From positions 8,618,001 to 8,682,000 of the forward strand of contig OY292279.1 of assembly GCA_958496175.1 (NCBI GenBank): a stretch of 64,000 bases of DNA, in the 5' to 3' direction. The notes beneath the pieces are model-generated. The model saw only the letters and a list, made by a program, of their open reading frames with translations, was not told where the DNA came from and ran no database searches. Source of the DNA: Sisyra terminalis. Its lineage: Eukaryota > Arthropoda > Insecta > Neuroptera > Sisyridae. How positions within the stretch are numbered: the first letter of the stretch is position 1; the number at the start of each line of letters is the position of its first letter. The translations under genes and the position numbers were made by a program. Of this stretch, positions 1 to 12,308 are shown piece after piece.

Positions 1-1862
1 CCTATTAAAAAATTAATTCGGATAGGAAAAAATGACTAAATGCCTCGCAAAAGCATTGGCGTGCGTTGATATCACACGAAATCGCAAAAAGCTGACGAGT
101 AATACACACATTATTCATTATGCGGAAAACTTAGAGGGATATCTAGCAAAGTACTATGTTGAAAGGATCTTTCCAAACCCCTGTAGGCCATGCCATGAGA
201 TAACTTGGCACCGTTTCCATCTTTCAACCCTTCTGTTTCATTTGCATGCATGCAAAATTCCGACAGTGTTTCTTATCAACCCCTGGTGGAAATGTTCTGT
301 TGGTGGTGAGCTGAATTACACTTAATTAGTCACACACTTTCTCGTTTTGTGATAAATATTTAGTAATGAACTTGAAAAGGGTTGACGAATGTGCTCCAGC
401 TAAAAAAATATACATTCCGCCGATGCGATCTTTGTGTAACAGATACGTTTGTTATCGCCTTTGATCAAGACCCCTTAAACAAATTAGAAAAAACAACCCT
501 TATTTTTCCAGCTCGTAACAAAAAAAAAAAAACGCCCCTAATTTCAGCCAAAGTTATTATTCTTTTACAATGAAAAATTTCTCGGTAAAAAAGTCTCCGT
601 TTTAATCGCAACTCGTTTGACAAAATTTGTTTGGTTTATACATAAAGTTCAAAAATATGGTTCATATGATTTTTCAAACGTTTATTATTAGTCGCTTGAT
701 TAAAGTTTGAGTCTAAATATCAATATTTAAAGAAATAAAAAGCCAAATATTTGACTAAAAAATTTTCTAACGGACAATTTCGTTGGAATTATTAACAAGA
801 AATTAATATAAAAGATAGTTTTATCTTCAATAATAATACTTTAAAAGTTTCAGCTATATGGCTTAAAATTGGTAATATTTCAAACAATAACTAGAAGACA
901 TGGTAACAAAGGATTGCATCACCTCATTTATCCTTTACAATCTTTTAAAACGTAAAGCACATTTTGGGATAGCAGTCAAGTGTGGTGGAAAATATGAAGC
1001 AATGAAGATAAAAGTACTTGAAAATTGTTTAATGTTTACTTTAATGACTATAAATAACAAACGATATTTTTCGATTATACAATTGTTGTGGATACAGCTC
1101 TTAGTAAAAATAGCCACACTGTTTATATTTCAAACATCTAACCCTCATTTATTTAGTTGTTTCAATTACTAATTAATTACTGGTAAATCGGTAAGGAGTT
1201 AAATCACTAAGCGATTACCGGTAACTGAAATTTGACTATAAATCCCAAGCCCTAGTTCTCATTTCAATATTCTTTTTGCCCATCCGTAATCTGGTCTACT
1301 TTAGAGATCATATCACTGTATAAAATTGTCAAAATTTCAACAATCATAGTCAAAAATAACATTGAGAAATTATGTTTTCATATTTTTTCTAGCCATCATC
1401 GGTTTTGTAGTATGCCCATATTTTAATAAAATCGTATTCAAAAGTTTCCATAACTTATTGCGAAAGTTATACTAAGGTGCAAATCTCAACTACATAAATT
1501 ATCTGCATGTAAATTTCGCGAAAAACGTACTCTCGTATTTTTTTTAACATTACAGATCATTTTATCGTATTAATTGCTTCAAAACGATTCATTTTAATGA
1601 AGTGGACAGACTATTGGAGAGAAAAATACAACCACGCGGGAAATTTAATTTGACGTTGGGATTAAAAATGGTTAAAAAAACGGTGTATGTAATTCTGTAT
1701 GCGCGTGAGAAGTTATACTTCTTTGGTATAGTTAAAAAGATCTTTTTAATCCACTGCCGTAACTTCTTCCAGTAGTGTCTAAACTAGCACATAAGTTATA
1801 AGTGGTTTGAAATAACTAAAATATGATTCAATTATAAACACAATTTTCTTTAAATATCAAAA
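1..1862. other. AT-rich stretch, no gene recognised
   Basis: No recognisable gene or element. Short open frames here (for example 32-325 and 900-1172 on the plus strand) have no family signature and look like chance openings. An A-run lies near 520-532. Sequence around 1180-1235 carries TTACCGGTAA-like motifs that recur loosely near 7500-7580, possibly an old short repeat. Confidence 0.6.
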
Positions 1863-1864
1863 TT

Positions 1865-3059
1865 GATAATATGCAGTAGACCTGTAGTAGACCTAATATG
1901 TTATAGACCTATCAGCCTACTAATAACCTTAAGCAAAATCGCCGAACGAACTATCCTAAGGCGAATAAACGGGCATATTAACAAAGAAAAAGTATTAATA
2001 CCCGAATATTTTGGATTCAGACCCAGGCATTCCAAAACAATGCAACTTTACAGAATATGTGACCATATAATTGACGCCTTTAACAGTAATAAGCACACGG
2101 GAATGGCTCTACTTGACATAGAAAAGGCTTTCGATACTCTATGGCATGAAGGGCTAATATACAAACTAATTAAAATGAAATTTCCAAGATATATTATAAT
2201 AATAATCAAGAGTTATCTCAAAGAGCGCTAATTTTGTGTACAAATCAAAAATGAAATGTCAAATAGCAGATTAATTAAGGCTGGAGTCCCTCAAGAGTCT
2301 ATTATGGGGCCTTTTCTATATAAGCTATATATAAATGATATTCCACGGACACCCAAAACTTTCCTTTCCCTATATGCTGACGATACAGCAATTTTTGTAT
2401 CCTCCTGGAAAGCTGATACAGTGGTCAACAGAATAACCAAGGCCTTAAAAAGAATAATGTTTTTTTTTACAAAATGAAAAATAAAGGCCAATGATAACCA
2501 AATTGAAACTATCCTATTCACTAGAAGAAGAACCAACAAGAATTAAAAGGTATTAATAAATGGGAAAAATATAGAATGGACAAAAACAGTTAGATATTTG
2601 GGGATGCAACTGAATTCCAGACTCAACTTTGTTGAACATATCAAATTATCTAAAAACAAATTAATGGCCCGAACTAACATCTTATATCCATTGGTAAATA
2701 GACAATCAAGGCTGGTTACCAGCAATAAATTAATAATTTATAAAACAGTGCTCAGACCAGTGTTTATATATGCATGTCCAGTCTGGAGTTCAGTAAGCAA
2801 AACCAAGTAGATGACAATATAAAGGGTCCAAAATAAATTACTAAGAATGCTGAGAAACTACCCAATCTAATACAAGATATTCGATATTCATGAGGAATTA
2901 AAGATACTACCGCTAGACTTATACATCCCCGCTTTGTCGCGGAAATTCTACACAAACTCTAGCCAAATAATTAGAACCTTCAGTGACTACATCCTCGATG
3001 ACCTACTCCAAAAATACAGAAAATACAAACATAAAAGAATAAGACATATGATCTTATAA
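1865..3059 (+). pseudogene. Jockey-like non-LTR retrotransposon reverse transcriptase, decayed
   Basis: Reverse transcriptase part of a LINE ORF2. In order one sees the RPISLL motif, a FGFRPRHSK segment, motif A LLDIEKAFD with its catalytic Asp, motif B AGVPQESIMGPFLY, motif C LYADDTAIF with the two catalytic Asp, then the thumb (RYLGMQLNSRLNF, VLRPVFIYACPVW) and a C-terminal tail ending at 3057-3059. All parts lie in one reading frame. It is broken only by stop codons at about 2229, 2475, 2544, 2808, 2820 and 2868, with no frameshift. The upstream endonuclease domain and ORF1 are absent, so the copy is 5'-truncated or decayed. The motif set fits the Jockey/CR1 group, and the exact clade is inference. 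It cannot be active. Confidence 0.9.
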
Positions 3060-3258
3060 CAAACTGAAAACAGAAACAATATTCGGGGTTTTTTAAGAAT
3101 TGCCATCTATTTTTCCCCAACTACAATAAACAATTATAATATCGTAAACTAATCTCTATCCTAGATCAGGATCTACAGACGCTGCTTGGATGGTTTATGC
3201 AAGGTACATCACAATTAAAATTAAAAACAAAATGTAAACCAAGTATTTGTATATATTT
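3060..3258 (+). other. Probable 3' remainder of the Jockey-like element
   Basis: A-rich sequence between the last recognisable RT codon and the fold-back element at 3259. It probably includes the 3' UTR of the LINE. No clear poly(A) tail or target-site duplication is visible, possibly because the fold-back element inserted here. Confidence 0.4.
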
Positions 3259-4074
3259 GGGTGTTTTTTTTTTGGGACTATTTTTTTTTTGCTCCCATGC
3301 CGAAATTTTGTTGGAAATACCTCAAAAAAAATTCCCTGAAGGTTTGAGCTCTTAATATATTAATATTAAGTACTCGCTCACAGCGTGTGAATATTTTCCA
3401 TTTAAAAGACACATAAACTTTGATTTTTTTTTTTTATTTTTATAGCTCAGCGGCATTTTATGGTATTTCCTCACTCAAAGTCGGGATTTTTTTAAAATTG
3501 TATGCTCTACAAAAGTGCCTATTTTTAATAAGGAATAAAAAATCAATATTTTCTTAAATTTTACTCAATAACCCCTAAAATTTTATAGTAAAAGAAATTC
3601 AAGGCTCAATATCTCGAGAAATATCGATCTTAGCGATTTGGTTTTCTGGAACTTTTTTGTAGGAAATTAAATTTCCTATAAATTTGACACTTACATTTTC
3701 TCTGTAGGTCCTGTAATTCATGAGTTACTGAGAGAAAAACGAGAAATCTATGAAAAATCAAGGTTTAGTGACCCGCACTACCACGCCTGTGTAAATTACG
3801 ATTTTGCCACAATAGGCACTTTTGTAGAGCATACAATTGTAAAAAAATCCCAACTTTGAACGAGGCGATACCATAAACTGCCGCTGAGCTATAAAAATTT
3901 AAAAAAAAAATCAAAGTTTACGTGTATTTTAAATGGAAAATATTCACACACTGTGAGCGAGTACTTAATATTAATATTAAGAGCTCAAGCTTTCAGGGAA
4001 TTTTTTTTGAAGTATTTCCAACAAAATTTCGGCATGGGAGCAAAAAAAAAATAGTCCCAAAAAAAAAAACACCC
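3259..4074. mobile_element. Fold-back element with ~264-bp terminal inverted repeats
   Basis: The left arm runs from GGGTGTTTTTTTTTTTGGGA at 3259 to about 3523. Its reverse complement runs from about 3810 to ACACCC at 4074. The arms match almost continuously, including GCTCCCATGCCGAAATTTTG on the left and CAAAATTTCGGCATGGGAGC on the right. The ~285-bp centre has no open frame of note. The outer ends TAGGGTGT...GGGAC resemble ends of Tc1/mariner-type MITEs, and TA lies next to the right end, but the target duplication is not certain. It is non-autonomous, and a transcript would form a very long hairpin. Confidence 0.85.
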
Positions 4075-4079
4075 TAGTA

Positions 4080-4260
4080 TATATATATATACCTTTCTAT
4101 TAAATGAATTTAAACTATTCACGTTCTTATCCATGGTTTATGTAATAGAACAGTTATTGAATCTCATTTTTTGGACATTTAAACTTTTTAGACTTTTATA
4201 ATATTATAAGAGGTATATATATATATAAAATACATTTAATAGAAAGGTATTTTTTTAATT
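4080..4260. repeat. Small hairpin repeat with TA-rich ends
   Basis: ACCTTTCTATTAAATG at 4091-4106 is the reverse complement of CATTTAATAGAAAGGT at 4233-4248. Each arm adjoins a (TA)n run. This looks like a short MITE or hairpin element next to the fold-back element. No coding content. Confidence 0.6.
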
Positions 4261-5553
4261 ATTTAACGTAATATTAAATATAATGCAAGCATAGTCGATT
4301 GATATTATTGACATTATAAAACGTTATTTTTTTCTTTAATTGAAAAAAAAATAGTTTCAATACTCCATTTCAAATTCAAGTCTCATAATATATTGACATT
4401 GATCGCCTTAAAGTATAAGTCAGATGATTGGAATATTCAAAACAATTATTTTGATAAAACACAGAGAAAAAAGGGATGATTATTTTATTTTATTTTTCAT
4501 TGAAAAACAAATAAACGATTTACGTTAAATCGTAGATAATTGCTATTAAATAGAGAGTAACAATTTGTGTATAAATGTTGCTTTGATTGCCTCCGAAAAA
4601 AAAATAGCATTTATTTGCATACAATGTTTTTACAATGCAATGAACAAATAGAGTCCTCCAACTTTTGTTTCCATCTCCATTTAGTCATAACACAATTGTC
4701 TGCAAGCACTTAACTGTTGTGAATTTCCACGAAAATTTTCCACTTAATTCCAATTGCATCTAATGTAATTTTTCCTATCTAGTTTATGAATACCGTTCGT
4801 GCAAAGAGAATAATTGCAGTGTGTTATCAATGCGATTTGTAAGTCACAATGAAATGATAACAAATATATGTGGATCCAGAGAAAACTAACGAAGGGAGGA
4901 ATACAGGAGCAGACGAGTGAACTTAAGGGAGAAACAGAGTTAGACGAAAGGTTACTCGTGTGAATGCACATTCCTTTGTGTGCATACATTAGATTAAAGG
5001 TTTCAACAGACATTAGCGCAGGGGTTTATGTTTGCTGTTGCCTCAGCATCGCCATTGCTATAGTGCTAGCACCGGCCATGGCGAAGAGGGTGGCAGAGGA
5101 GAGGGTTGTAGCAAAAGCTTAGTAATAATTTAAAACACACAATATTCATGTTTAATGTAATATTATCAGGAAGATAAAACGGCACATATATATAGAGAGA
5201 GAGTTACATTCATTCGAGCCAATAAACCAACATAGCATCAAAGCGGGATGGTTTGTTTATAATAAAATGAAGTGCATAGGTACTATCAAACCCACTCGAT
5301 CTATTTATGGATGAAGGGCTTGATCAAATAGAAAATTTGTTAGAAAACGAATATGTAAATATAAAGAGACTGATCAAACGTGTGATTTGTTTGGAAATCA
5401 ATTTGTTCGTCCCGTTCAATTTGATGAAAGATTTTCGGATTAATTACGTCTCTGCTGTTGACATTTTCCCTATTAGTTTCACTATCTTAAAATGAATTTT
5501 ATTGATACGATCTCAGTGATATCTTTGAATGCTTCTTATATAAATCGATTGTA
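4261..5553. other. No gene recognised; GC-richer island at about 4900-5115
   Basis: AT-rich flanks surround a segment around 5030-5115 with much higher GC than its surroundings (GCACCGGCCATGGCGAAGAG and neighbours). No frame there shows a known domain. It could be a conserved non-coding element or a small exon, which the sequence alone cannot decide. Confidence 0.4.
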
Positions 5554-6467
5554 TGGGAACACGGGGCGGAATGGGGTACCGGGGCGGGATGGGAAATGGA
5601 ATTAGCGCTTGTTACAGGTGACAAAAACGCATAAAAATCATACTTAATGTTCAATTAATTGTGCTGCGTTATAACAAGTGGCTATCGCCAGTAAAGAGTG
5701 CAGTTGTTTTTATTTTTATCAAAAGTCGAAATAAACGTTTCCGAATTCTAATTATTGCAAAGTAACACTAAGGTAATTATCCTATGTACTATTTTTTGTT
5801 TGAATATTAACCTGACATGTTTGTTAAAACATACTGTTGACTATCTAAAAACCTAGTGATAATTCAAATATAACCAATATATCCTGCCATAATAGTCGTG
5901 CTTGTGGGAAAGGTGCTTTGGGGCACAGTAGGTGGGGCGGAATGAAATATACCATTCAGATAGTATTTCTCATCCAGAAGGACATTTTTATTTTATCAGC
6001 AGATAGTGCGTACATATATAAGGAAAACTAGCCGACAGTCCATATATAAGAAAGGTCGTAAGATGCAGAGGTAATCTGCTTATACTGTGAGGATTTAAAC
6101 TCCAAATCTAATGAAAGCTGGTGTTCCTGCAGTATTTGTCAAAAATGGGCACATTTGGCATGTGCTGGGCTAAACACGATGATGACAGTATCTTCATTTG
6201 CGAGCTAAGCCAATAACAAGTATCCTATTGCGCCCCAGGCTCATTTCTCATTGTGCCCCAGAGGGTGGAGCAGAATGGGAAATTTTCATTTATTTTTGAA
6301 ACCTAAATTTATAATATCAATTATTAATTTAAATCAATAAAACCTTTTTTTATTTGTAAAGAATGAATTAAATAAATTTATAAATTACAAAACAATGAGA
6401 TTGTTTCTTTAAACTTCTCGTAAATTGTAACTAAAGTTTAGGTACCCCGTTCCGCCCCAGCTTCCCC
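5554..6467. mobile_element. TA-flanked DNA transposon remnant, pogo-like, with GGGGCGGAATGGG termini
   Basis: The left end TGGGAACACGGGGCGGAATG and the right end, whose reverse complement begins GGGGAAGCTGGGGCGGAACG, form ~28-bp inverted repeats. TA lies outside each (5552-5553 and 6468-6469). GGGGCGGAATGGG-like motifs recur inside near 5581, 5934 and 6240-6285, in both orientations. A PHD-type zinc finger is encoded at 6068-6216. TA duplication plus a PHD-like C-terminus is known from pogo/Tigger-type transposases in insects, so that family is the favoured inference. The catalytic domain is missing. Confidence 0.7.
6068..6216 (+). pseudogene. C-terminal PHD-finger fragment of a pogo-like transposase
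   Basis: The translation shows ICLYCED, then WCSCSICQKWAHLACAGLN, which matches the C-x2-C, C-x2-C, W-x-H-x2-C pattern of a PHD finger. A one-base slip near 6180 changes frame. The next frame reads DDDSIFICELSQ followed by a stop at 6214-6216, where a second Cys would be expected and a Ser is found. PHD-type fingers at the end of pogo-family transposases bind protein or chromatin by inference, but this copy is a fragment without a DDE domain and is surely inactive. Confidence 0.7.
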
Positions 6468-6469
6468 TA

Positions 6470-7629
6470 GTATTGGTTATTAAAAGATTAAATATAGGGC
6501 AATCAAATAATAGTTATAGTTTTTTAGTTTGTAACACGACTAAAACAGTGTTCGACATCAATAGACATCAATATTTTCTTTACAAATGACTTCAATTGAC
6601 CATCTCTAGATTTTTTTTTAAATTTTATTTCAAGAACACCATTTTTCAGCAAATTTTTTACATAAATCGGCACTAATTTTAGTAATAATACGAATAATGA
6701 ATAATGCTAGTTCTACGGAGTTCTAACCAAATAGCTTCAAACTCAAAAGTTCAACAGAGTTCTATCACAGAAGAACTTCTGGTAATTATACGGTCATTGA
6801 ACTTTCCTTTCAATAAGTTGATTGTATTTTGAGATGTATGGTATGTTACACCATCTTTTTAAAACAACAAGTGGATTTCTACATTTCAACCGCAACAATT
6901 GTAATTTATTTAAAAAGTCATTAAACTAGCATGATTTTTCCATAAAATATGGATCATTTCCAATTTACACTAAAAATCAACTTTTAAAACTTCTATGCAG
7001 GAAAAGATCATTTGGTCTAATTTTCGGGATAACGGGACATTTACTAGGTGTGTTAATATGAAACCAGATTTTTAAATGGAAAATAAGTTTTCATTATTTC
7101 TACAAGGCAATACTTATTTCATTGAAAATAATTCCCTTAATGAATTATACATTTTTCCCATCTTTGTAACAATGTATGGGTACCGATGATCAACAAATAG
7201 TTTAACTCATTACCGATTAACAAATTATTTATTGATGAATGAAAAAAAAAATAGACGAAAGAATAATGATGTGTAGCTATTTTTTAAAAAAAATGCATTC
7301 TTAATTGAAACTTAAATAATTTAAAATGCGTTTCATACAAAGGATAATGTCATTAAATTTAGCTATAATGAACGACAGAAAAATCGAGAAATATCACGTT
7401 TGCTATTTACAAAGTCGAAAAAAAAGATTTCCGAACGCATGTACATCAATAAAAAATAATAATATACCTATAACTGCCTTTAATTCAGGAAAAAATCATT
7501 TCCGGTAATTATCGATACATTTTCAAAGTTTCCGGTAACTATGCATGGTACGTTTTAAGGAGTTTACCAGTAAATCGATTAATAAGATAAGCAATGGCTA
7601 ATATAGATCTTAGAGTAAAAGACTAAAAC
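6470..7629. other. AT-rich stretch, nothing recognised
   Basis: No coding or repeat signature beyond short A/T runs and TTACCGGTAA-like words near 7500-7570. The open frame at 7326-7508 has no recognisable family. Confidence 0.5.
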
Positions 7630-7808
7630 GTAAGGGTGTATTTGTGCAAATTTTTCCGAAAACAAACCACGTTTAAGGGATGAAATCAACCATCAAAGTG
7701 ACAGAAGAAATCATCAAACCATCCAAACTTCAAGAGCTTATATCGTCGTTAAATTAGGGATGATTTTCGAACCAAGCACAGTTTTGGGTTCGTGACAATA
7801 TCCCAAAC
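7630..7808 (+). repeat. Degenerate direct repeat, unit 1
   Basis: The unit runs from GTAAGGGTG through GGGATGAAATC, CATCAAAGTG and TAGGGATGATTT to GGGTTCGTGACAAT and CCCAAAC. It matches 7962-8120 in the same order and orientation with scattered substitutions and indels. No coding signature. Confidence 0.8.
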
Positions 7809-7961
7809 GATAATATAGCATAACATTTCGAATTCGAAACAAAAAAAAAAATCGTCAACAAAAACCGTAGGTTAACACCATCGTTGATTTTTCACGAAAA
7901 TTATCAAATTTTAAGGATGGTCTTTTTATGGTGCCAATCGAAAGTACAGATCTACCCGAAT

Positions 7962-8120
7962 GTAAGGTGAAAATTTTTGGGAAAACAAGGCCCGTTTGGT
8001 GGATGAAATCGATCATCAAAGTGCCAGAAATCATACCAACTTCAAAAGCTTGCAAAGTTGTTAAATAAGGGATGATTTGCGAACCACATACAGTTTCGGG
8101 TTCGTGGCAATGTCCCAAAC
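7962..8120 (+). repeat. Degenerate direct repeat, unit 2
   Basis: Second copy of the unit at 7630-7808, separated from it by about 150 bp. Shared words include GGATGAAATCGATCATCAAAG, TAAATAAGGGATGATTTGCG and GGGTTCGTGGCAATGTCCCA. The pair may be an old segmental duplication or two copies of one short element. Confidence 0.8.
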
Positions 8121-11100
8121 TAATGATTACGAATTACTAATGATTAAGAATTCTTTTGATTTTTTAGGTTTCAGAAAGGTTGCAATTATGTGCACCAGGA
8201 CATCCCATTTATATTTTTTTTTTTTGGATACCTCACTTTACCAACCCATAACTTTTCGGGCTTTGAATAATACTTTTACTTCACTTTTTTTTGCAGTAAA
8301 TAAACGAATAGTAAAAATAAGACACTAAAAATAATACAATTTGATACAACTAGAAATGTGTGGCTTTAGAGTAGAATATTTCAAGGAGAGAATAATGGAG
8401 GACCTAAACGGCGAGTTCATAATGCAAAATTGCCGAAGAGCTTAAAGAAGAAGAAACTTGTATAGACTTGCAACAATGATGCATAAAAAAATATAAAAAT
8501 TTCATTCCCAGAAATTTTTCTTTTCAATGGGAGAAAATAGAAAACTTGAGCCGAAAGGTTTTTAAAAGTATTATGATTTTTTATTTATATATTTTCAACT
8601 ACCAGTTTAACATTTAATCTTCGGAAATCAGCAAAAATTGGATATAATCTGTATCGGAAAAAAAAATTAATAAATTTATTGTGTGATGGTGACAAATCAC
8701 TAATTGAAGAAAAGAGCACGAATTAAAGCTTTATTTCTTTGGTCTTAAAATAAGCTTTAGAATGGGAGTAATATTTTTTTGCCTTGCCAAACAGAGTGGT
8801 TGGTATTTTCTTCTTTCTCTCAACCCCTTTTTTTGGTACCAATTTTCTCTATTTCTGTTTTTCACTCGATTTAAAAGCTCATGAACTGATCATTCGTATA
8901 AATTTCAGATATTTCCCGCAAATAGATAAAGTTGACGAGATTAAAAAGTAAAATATAACATTGGTAATGTCGCGGAAATTAGATGTGGTATCACAAAACA
9001 CGAAGATGAAAAACAAGAGACTACTTTTCTATTTTCCCAACCAACCAACCAAAGATCTTTATTTTTAAGAAGCTTTGCTGTTTTCCCAACAATATATTAC
9101 CTACTTATTTTTGTGTCACGTCGGAAAATTCTAGTGACATGTTTTAAAACTGGAGCAACAAGGGTGAATTTCCCGTTCGCAGTCATCTGGTTTTCCCCCA
9201 GAGAGGCACCTCAGTATCGAAGCCTCCCATTTCTCGTGTCCCATGTAGCCACCAACGCGAAATCCCATAACTTTCATTTAATTACTAAAATAATGTACCT
9301 ATGTGACATACTTAACGAACAAAATGAAACGAGAGAACCAGGGAAATGAAGAAAGTCGAATAAGGACAATTTAACATAATGAAGGAGTTACGCGTTACGT
9401 TTTTTTTCCCTTTTGTTACACGAATTAGTGGCGAAAAGACTTGGGAGAGAAAAAAAAATGCCTTAAGTGATTTAGTTGTCGCAAGCTTTTGAAATAAAAT
9501 AAAATTTTTACATGCTTTAGTGCCTGGCGTTATTGAAACACAAAAGGTTTTAGAACAAAAAAAATAACAGAAAATGCTTCAGATTATATAACACGATAAC
9601 CAACCCTCGTAAATATATAACATATACAAAAAATCCCCGTTTCCTCATAGGTTCGTTGGTTATTTTCCTGTTTCTTTTCTCGGTGCTTTTTCATTAGAAA
9701 ACTTCACATAAAATTACCTCAACGAACTAGTAAATGTTTTATGCAGATTTACGAACGTCAGAGATTTTCAACTTGTCTTGGAAAATGGGGTCGTTAAACA
9801 AATTACTAATTAGTATTCATGAGACGAAAAAGGATAAAAATAAGTAAACATCCAGAGTGCGATGAAATTTAAATATAGGCGAAAGGATGCGCGAAAATTA
9901 GTGTGGGGGGATGATGGAACTAGAAGAATTTGTGAGCGGGAAATTTGAACCGAAAAAAGTTTTTGTGTTGTTTATGAGACATTGAAGTAAGCTTCAATCC
10001 CGATGAGCTAATTAAACTTTATATAAATTACAAATTGGTTTTTTTTTTGGCCTATTTTCATAATTAAATAGTCTCTGAACTAAAAAGCACAGAATTTTTC
10101 ATCGGTGAAAGATTGAAGATAAATTAGTTGAGGTTTTAATTGAAAATTTAAAGGGTTTGGAACGGGAAAATCGGTATGCTTTTCCTCAGAAAAAATAAAT
10201 AAATTGAATTATAAATTAGTCAATAGGAAATGAAAGCTTTAAGATTGTAAGTAATTACTCAATTATTTACCATGGTGTTTTGCATAATATTTTTACCAAA
10301 ATTTAAAAAAATCCATATTTGTCATCGGAAAGCTTTAAATAATTGCGGGTTTAAAACAAAACACTTACGAATTTCCCTATATATTGAATAAGTCGTTCAA
10401 CAAAATAAATGAGCTTTCAAATAAAAAAAAACAAGCAACAAAAAAAGCGCAGAATTTTCCATTTTCCGCGCATGTGACTCGAGGGATCAAAGTATCATTA
10501 TTGTTTACGACGATAGAGTCTTTACATTTATGGCCCAATAACGCCGATAAGAACGCCCAACAACTAGGTCAAGTAAAACGTTATAAAACTGCTCCATTAT
10601 CCTTAAAATTAATTTAAAATCAATTATTAGCCCCATAAATTCCGGCCGCTTCGAAATTCAATTATTATCGCCACCTAAAATCTATTTAAAACGCCATGTT
10701 ACGTGTCAAATAATTTCATCTCCATATTTATTTGGATTAAATCAATATTGATTAGTGTCCAACGAATGTTGGGATAAATGACAAAACGAGAATAATATGA
10801 AATGATCAATGCAAAGAAATGAATAAAACGGGTGGAACGAACGGCTAATTAACTGTCATTTACTATTCACTAGCTATATATATTATTTTTAACACGTATT
10901 TTGTTTTAACACAAACATTTACCCAGTTAAATCATTGCAAACAGTTTTTTTTTAAATTAAAAAAAAATCAAATTATTATTCATTTGAATTATATCAATTT
11001 TTTTTCGGGAGGTGCTTCGTCAATGGAAAAGCTTCTATTGTATTGATTAGATGAACAACGATAGGGAGGGTCTGTCGAAGCCATCATTAACTTTATCGAC

Positions 11101-11259
11101 ATCAGCAACATCATTGATCCCATCACAATCAACCCCTTCATATGGGGTAGCTGTCTGAGCGATTGGTTTGCTTGTCAAGACCACATTTTCGTATTTGACA
11201 AGAACGCCAAGTTATTTCACTAGAATAATATACCACATTTTTCAAAAAAAGGAAAAAAA
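8121..11259. other. Long stretch without recognisable genes
   Basis: Mostly AT-rich, apparently low-copy sequence. A somewhat GC-richer block at about 9110-9350 is open for 78 codons on the plus strand but shows no family motif. A block at 11020-11170 is open for about 45 codons on the minus strand, also without a recognisable motif. These could be conserved non-coding elements or exons of an unknown gene. Confidence 0.45.
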
Positions 11260-11700
11260 AAGCTTTGTTAAAAGCTCATTTCAAAATAACAATAAGATAA
11301 CTTTTGGTTCCACCCCAAAAACTTCAATCATTGTTGATTTAATTGGCAGTAAATATTTGAGCTGGTCAAAATAAACTTGATAAATAAGCATTTTTAAGTA
11401 CGACCCCTTGGATAATAATCCAGAGTTCTACCACAGAAATTTCGTGGTTTTTCTGAACAAAATTTGTTTTATTCCCGCACCATACTGAAAAAAGCTTGTC
11501 AACTAGAAATTTAGAACAATTTTAAATTTTTCTTTGCTTAATGTATTTTAAAATTACTCAAAGTTAATTATCAGTCGTTAGTTATTACTTTTTCGCAGCT
11601 CTTAGGAAGCATACGAATTCCAATTAAATTTGATCATTTGGAGCGATCCAGGATTCAATTTTTGGTGTTTTCGTAAAATATAAAGTTCTACTCAGCCATG
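11260..11700 (+). repeat. Fold-back family F, partial copy A (one arm plus centre)
   Basis: This copy matches one arm and the centre of the larger element at 12870-13760. Shared words include AAAAGCTCATTTC, CATTGTTGATTTAATTGG, AAGTACGACCCC, ATCCAGAGTT and, in the centre, GAGCGATCCAGGA against GAGGCGATCCAGGA. The second arm is missing. No coding content; open frames here are incidental. Confidence 0.75.
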
Positions 11701-12084
11701 GTGGCAATGGTTCTTGGACCAAAATAAATGATAATCAGAAGTCAATATCCGGGTAATATGGTAGGTGGGGTAAGATATCTCACTAAAATGCTTCCAAAGT
11801 TTACTTAACAACTTAAATGTTATTGGACTGAAAAATGATCTTATCGTGTCTTTCGGTATATTGAGACTAAAGTCCAACCGAAACCAAGGACCCGAATCTA
11901 ACTATTTTTTTTTTGTACTTTTCTGTGGAAAATGGTTGACTTTGGACTCCAGGTTTCAGCCGAAAAAACTAGTTTCGGTCGAACCCTAGTTAAGATCATG
12001 TGAGCTTCATTTTTCGGCTTAATTGTATTTGTTGTTTCTGGTAACATTCCCCAGAAATGATTTTATTGGGTAGGAGTCAAAATA
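11701..12084. other. No gene recognised
   Basis: AT-rich sequence between two repeats. It includes the words CAACCGAAACCAAGGACCCG and TTTCGGTCGAACCCTAG, but no coding or repeat partner was found in this window. Confidence 0.4.
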
Positions 12085-12308
12085 AGATTTTTTCCCTGAC
12101 TTTGAACAGTTTTACTGTGTAAACAATATATAAAATATATTGCAGTGCAATTTATGTAGTATAATTTAATATAATAATATATAAAAATCGTACCACAAAC
12201 ATAAATTTGAACAGAATTTCAAACAAAAATATTCGTGACGTATTGCCCAGATACGTATTTCGATTGCCAAGCATTCTTCATCAGTGGTCAATTAAGTAGT
12301 TTGGATCA
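12085..12308. repeat. Repeat H, copy 1 (partner at 41720-41935)
   Basis: Shares GACTTTGAACAGTT, CAATATATAAAAT, TTGCCCAGATACGTATTT and GATTGCCAA with 41720-41935, in the same order. On the minus strand this copy contains the core CTGATGA, a hairpin, then GAAA. It lies just downstream, in minus-strand sense, of the mariner N-terminal fragment at 12290-12535. Confidence 0.75.
12250..12284 (-). ncRNA. Hammerhead-like core motif (putative)
   Basis: Minus strand: CTGATGA (12278-12284), a hairpin with GAATGC pairing to GGCAATC-type sequence with one mismatch, then GAAA (12258-12261). Downstream, ACGTAT and ATACGT can pair around CTGGGCA as a possible stem III, followed by GTC. Stem I pairing is not evident. 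The order matches the conserved hammerhead core; activity is unproven. The second copy near 41870-41925 has lost core bases. Confidence 0.4.
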
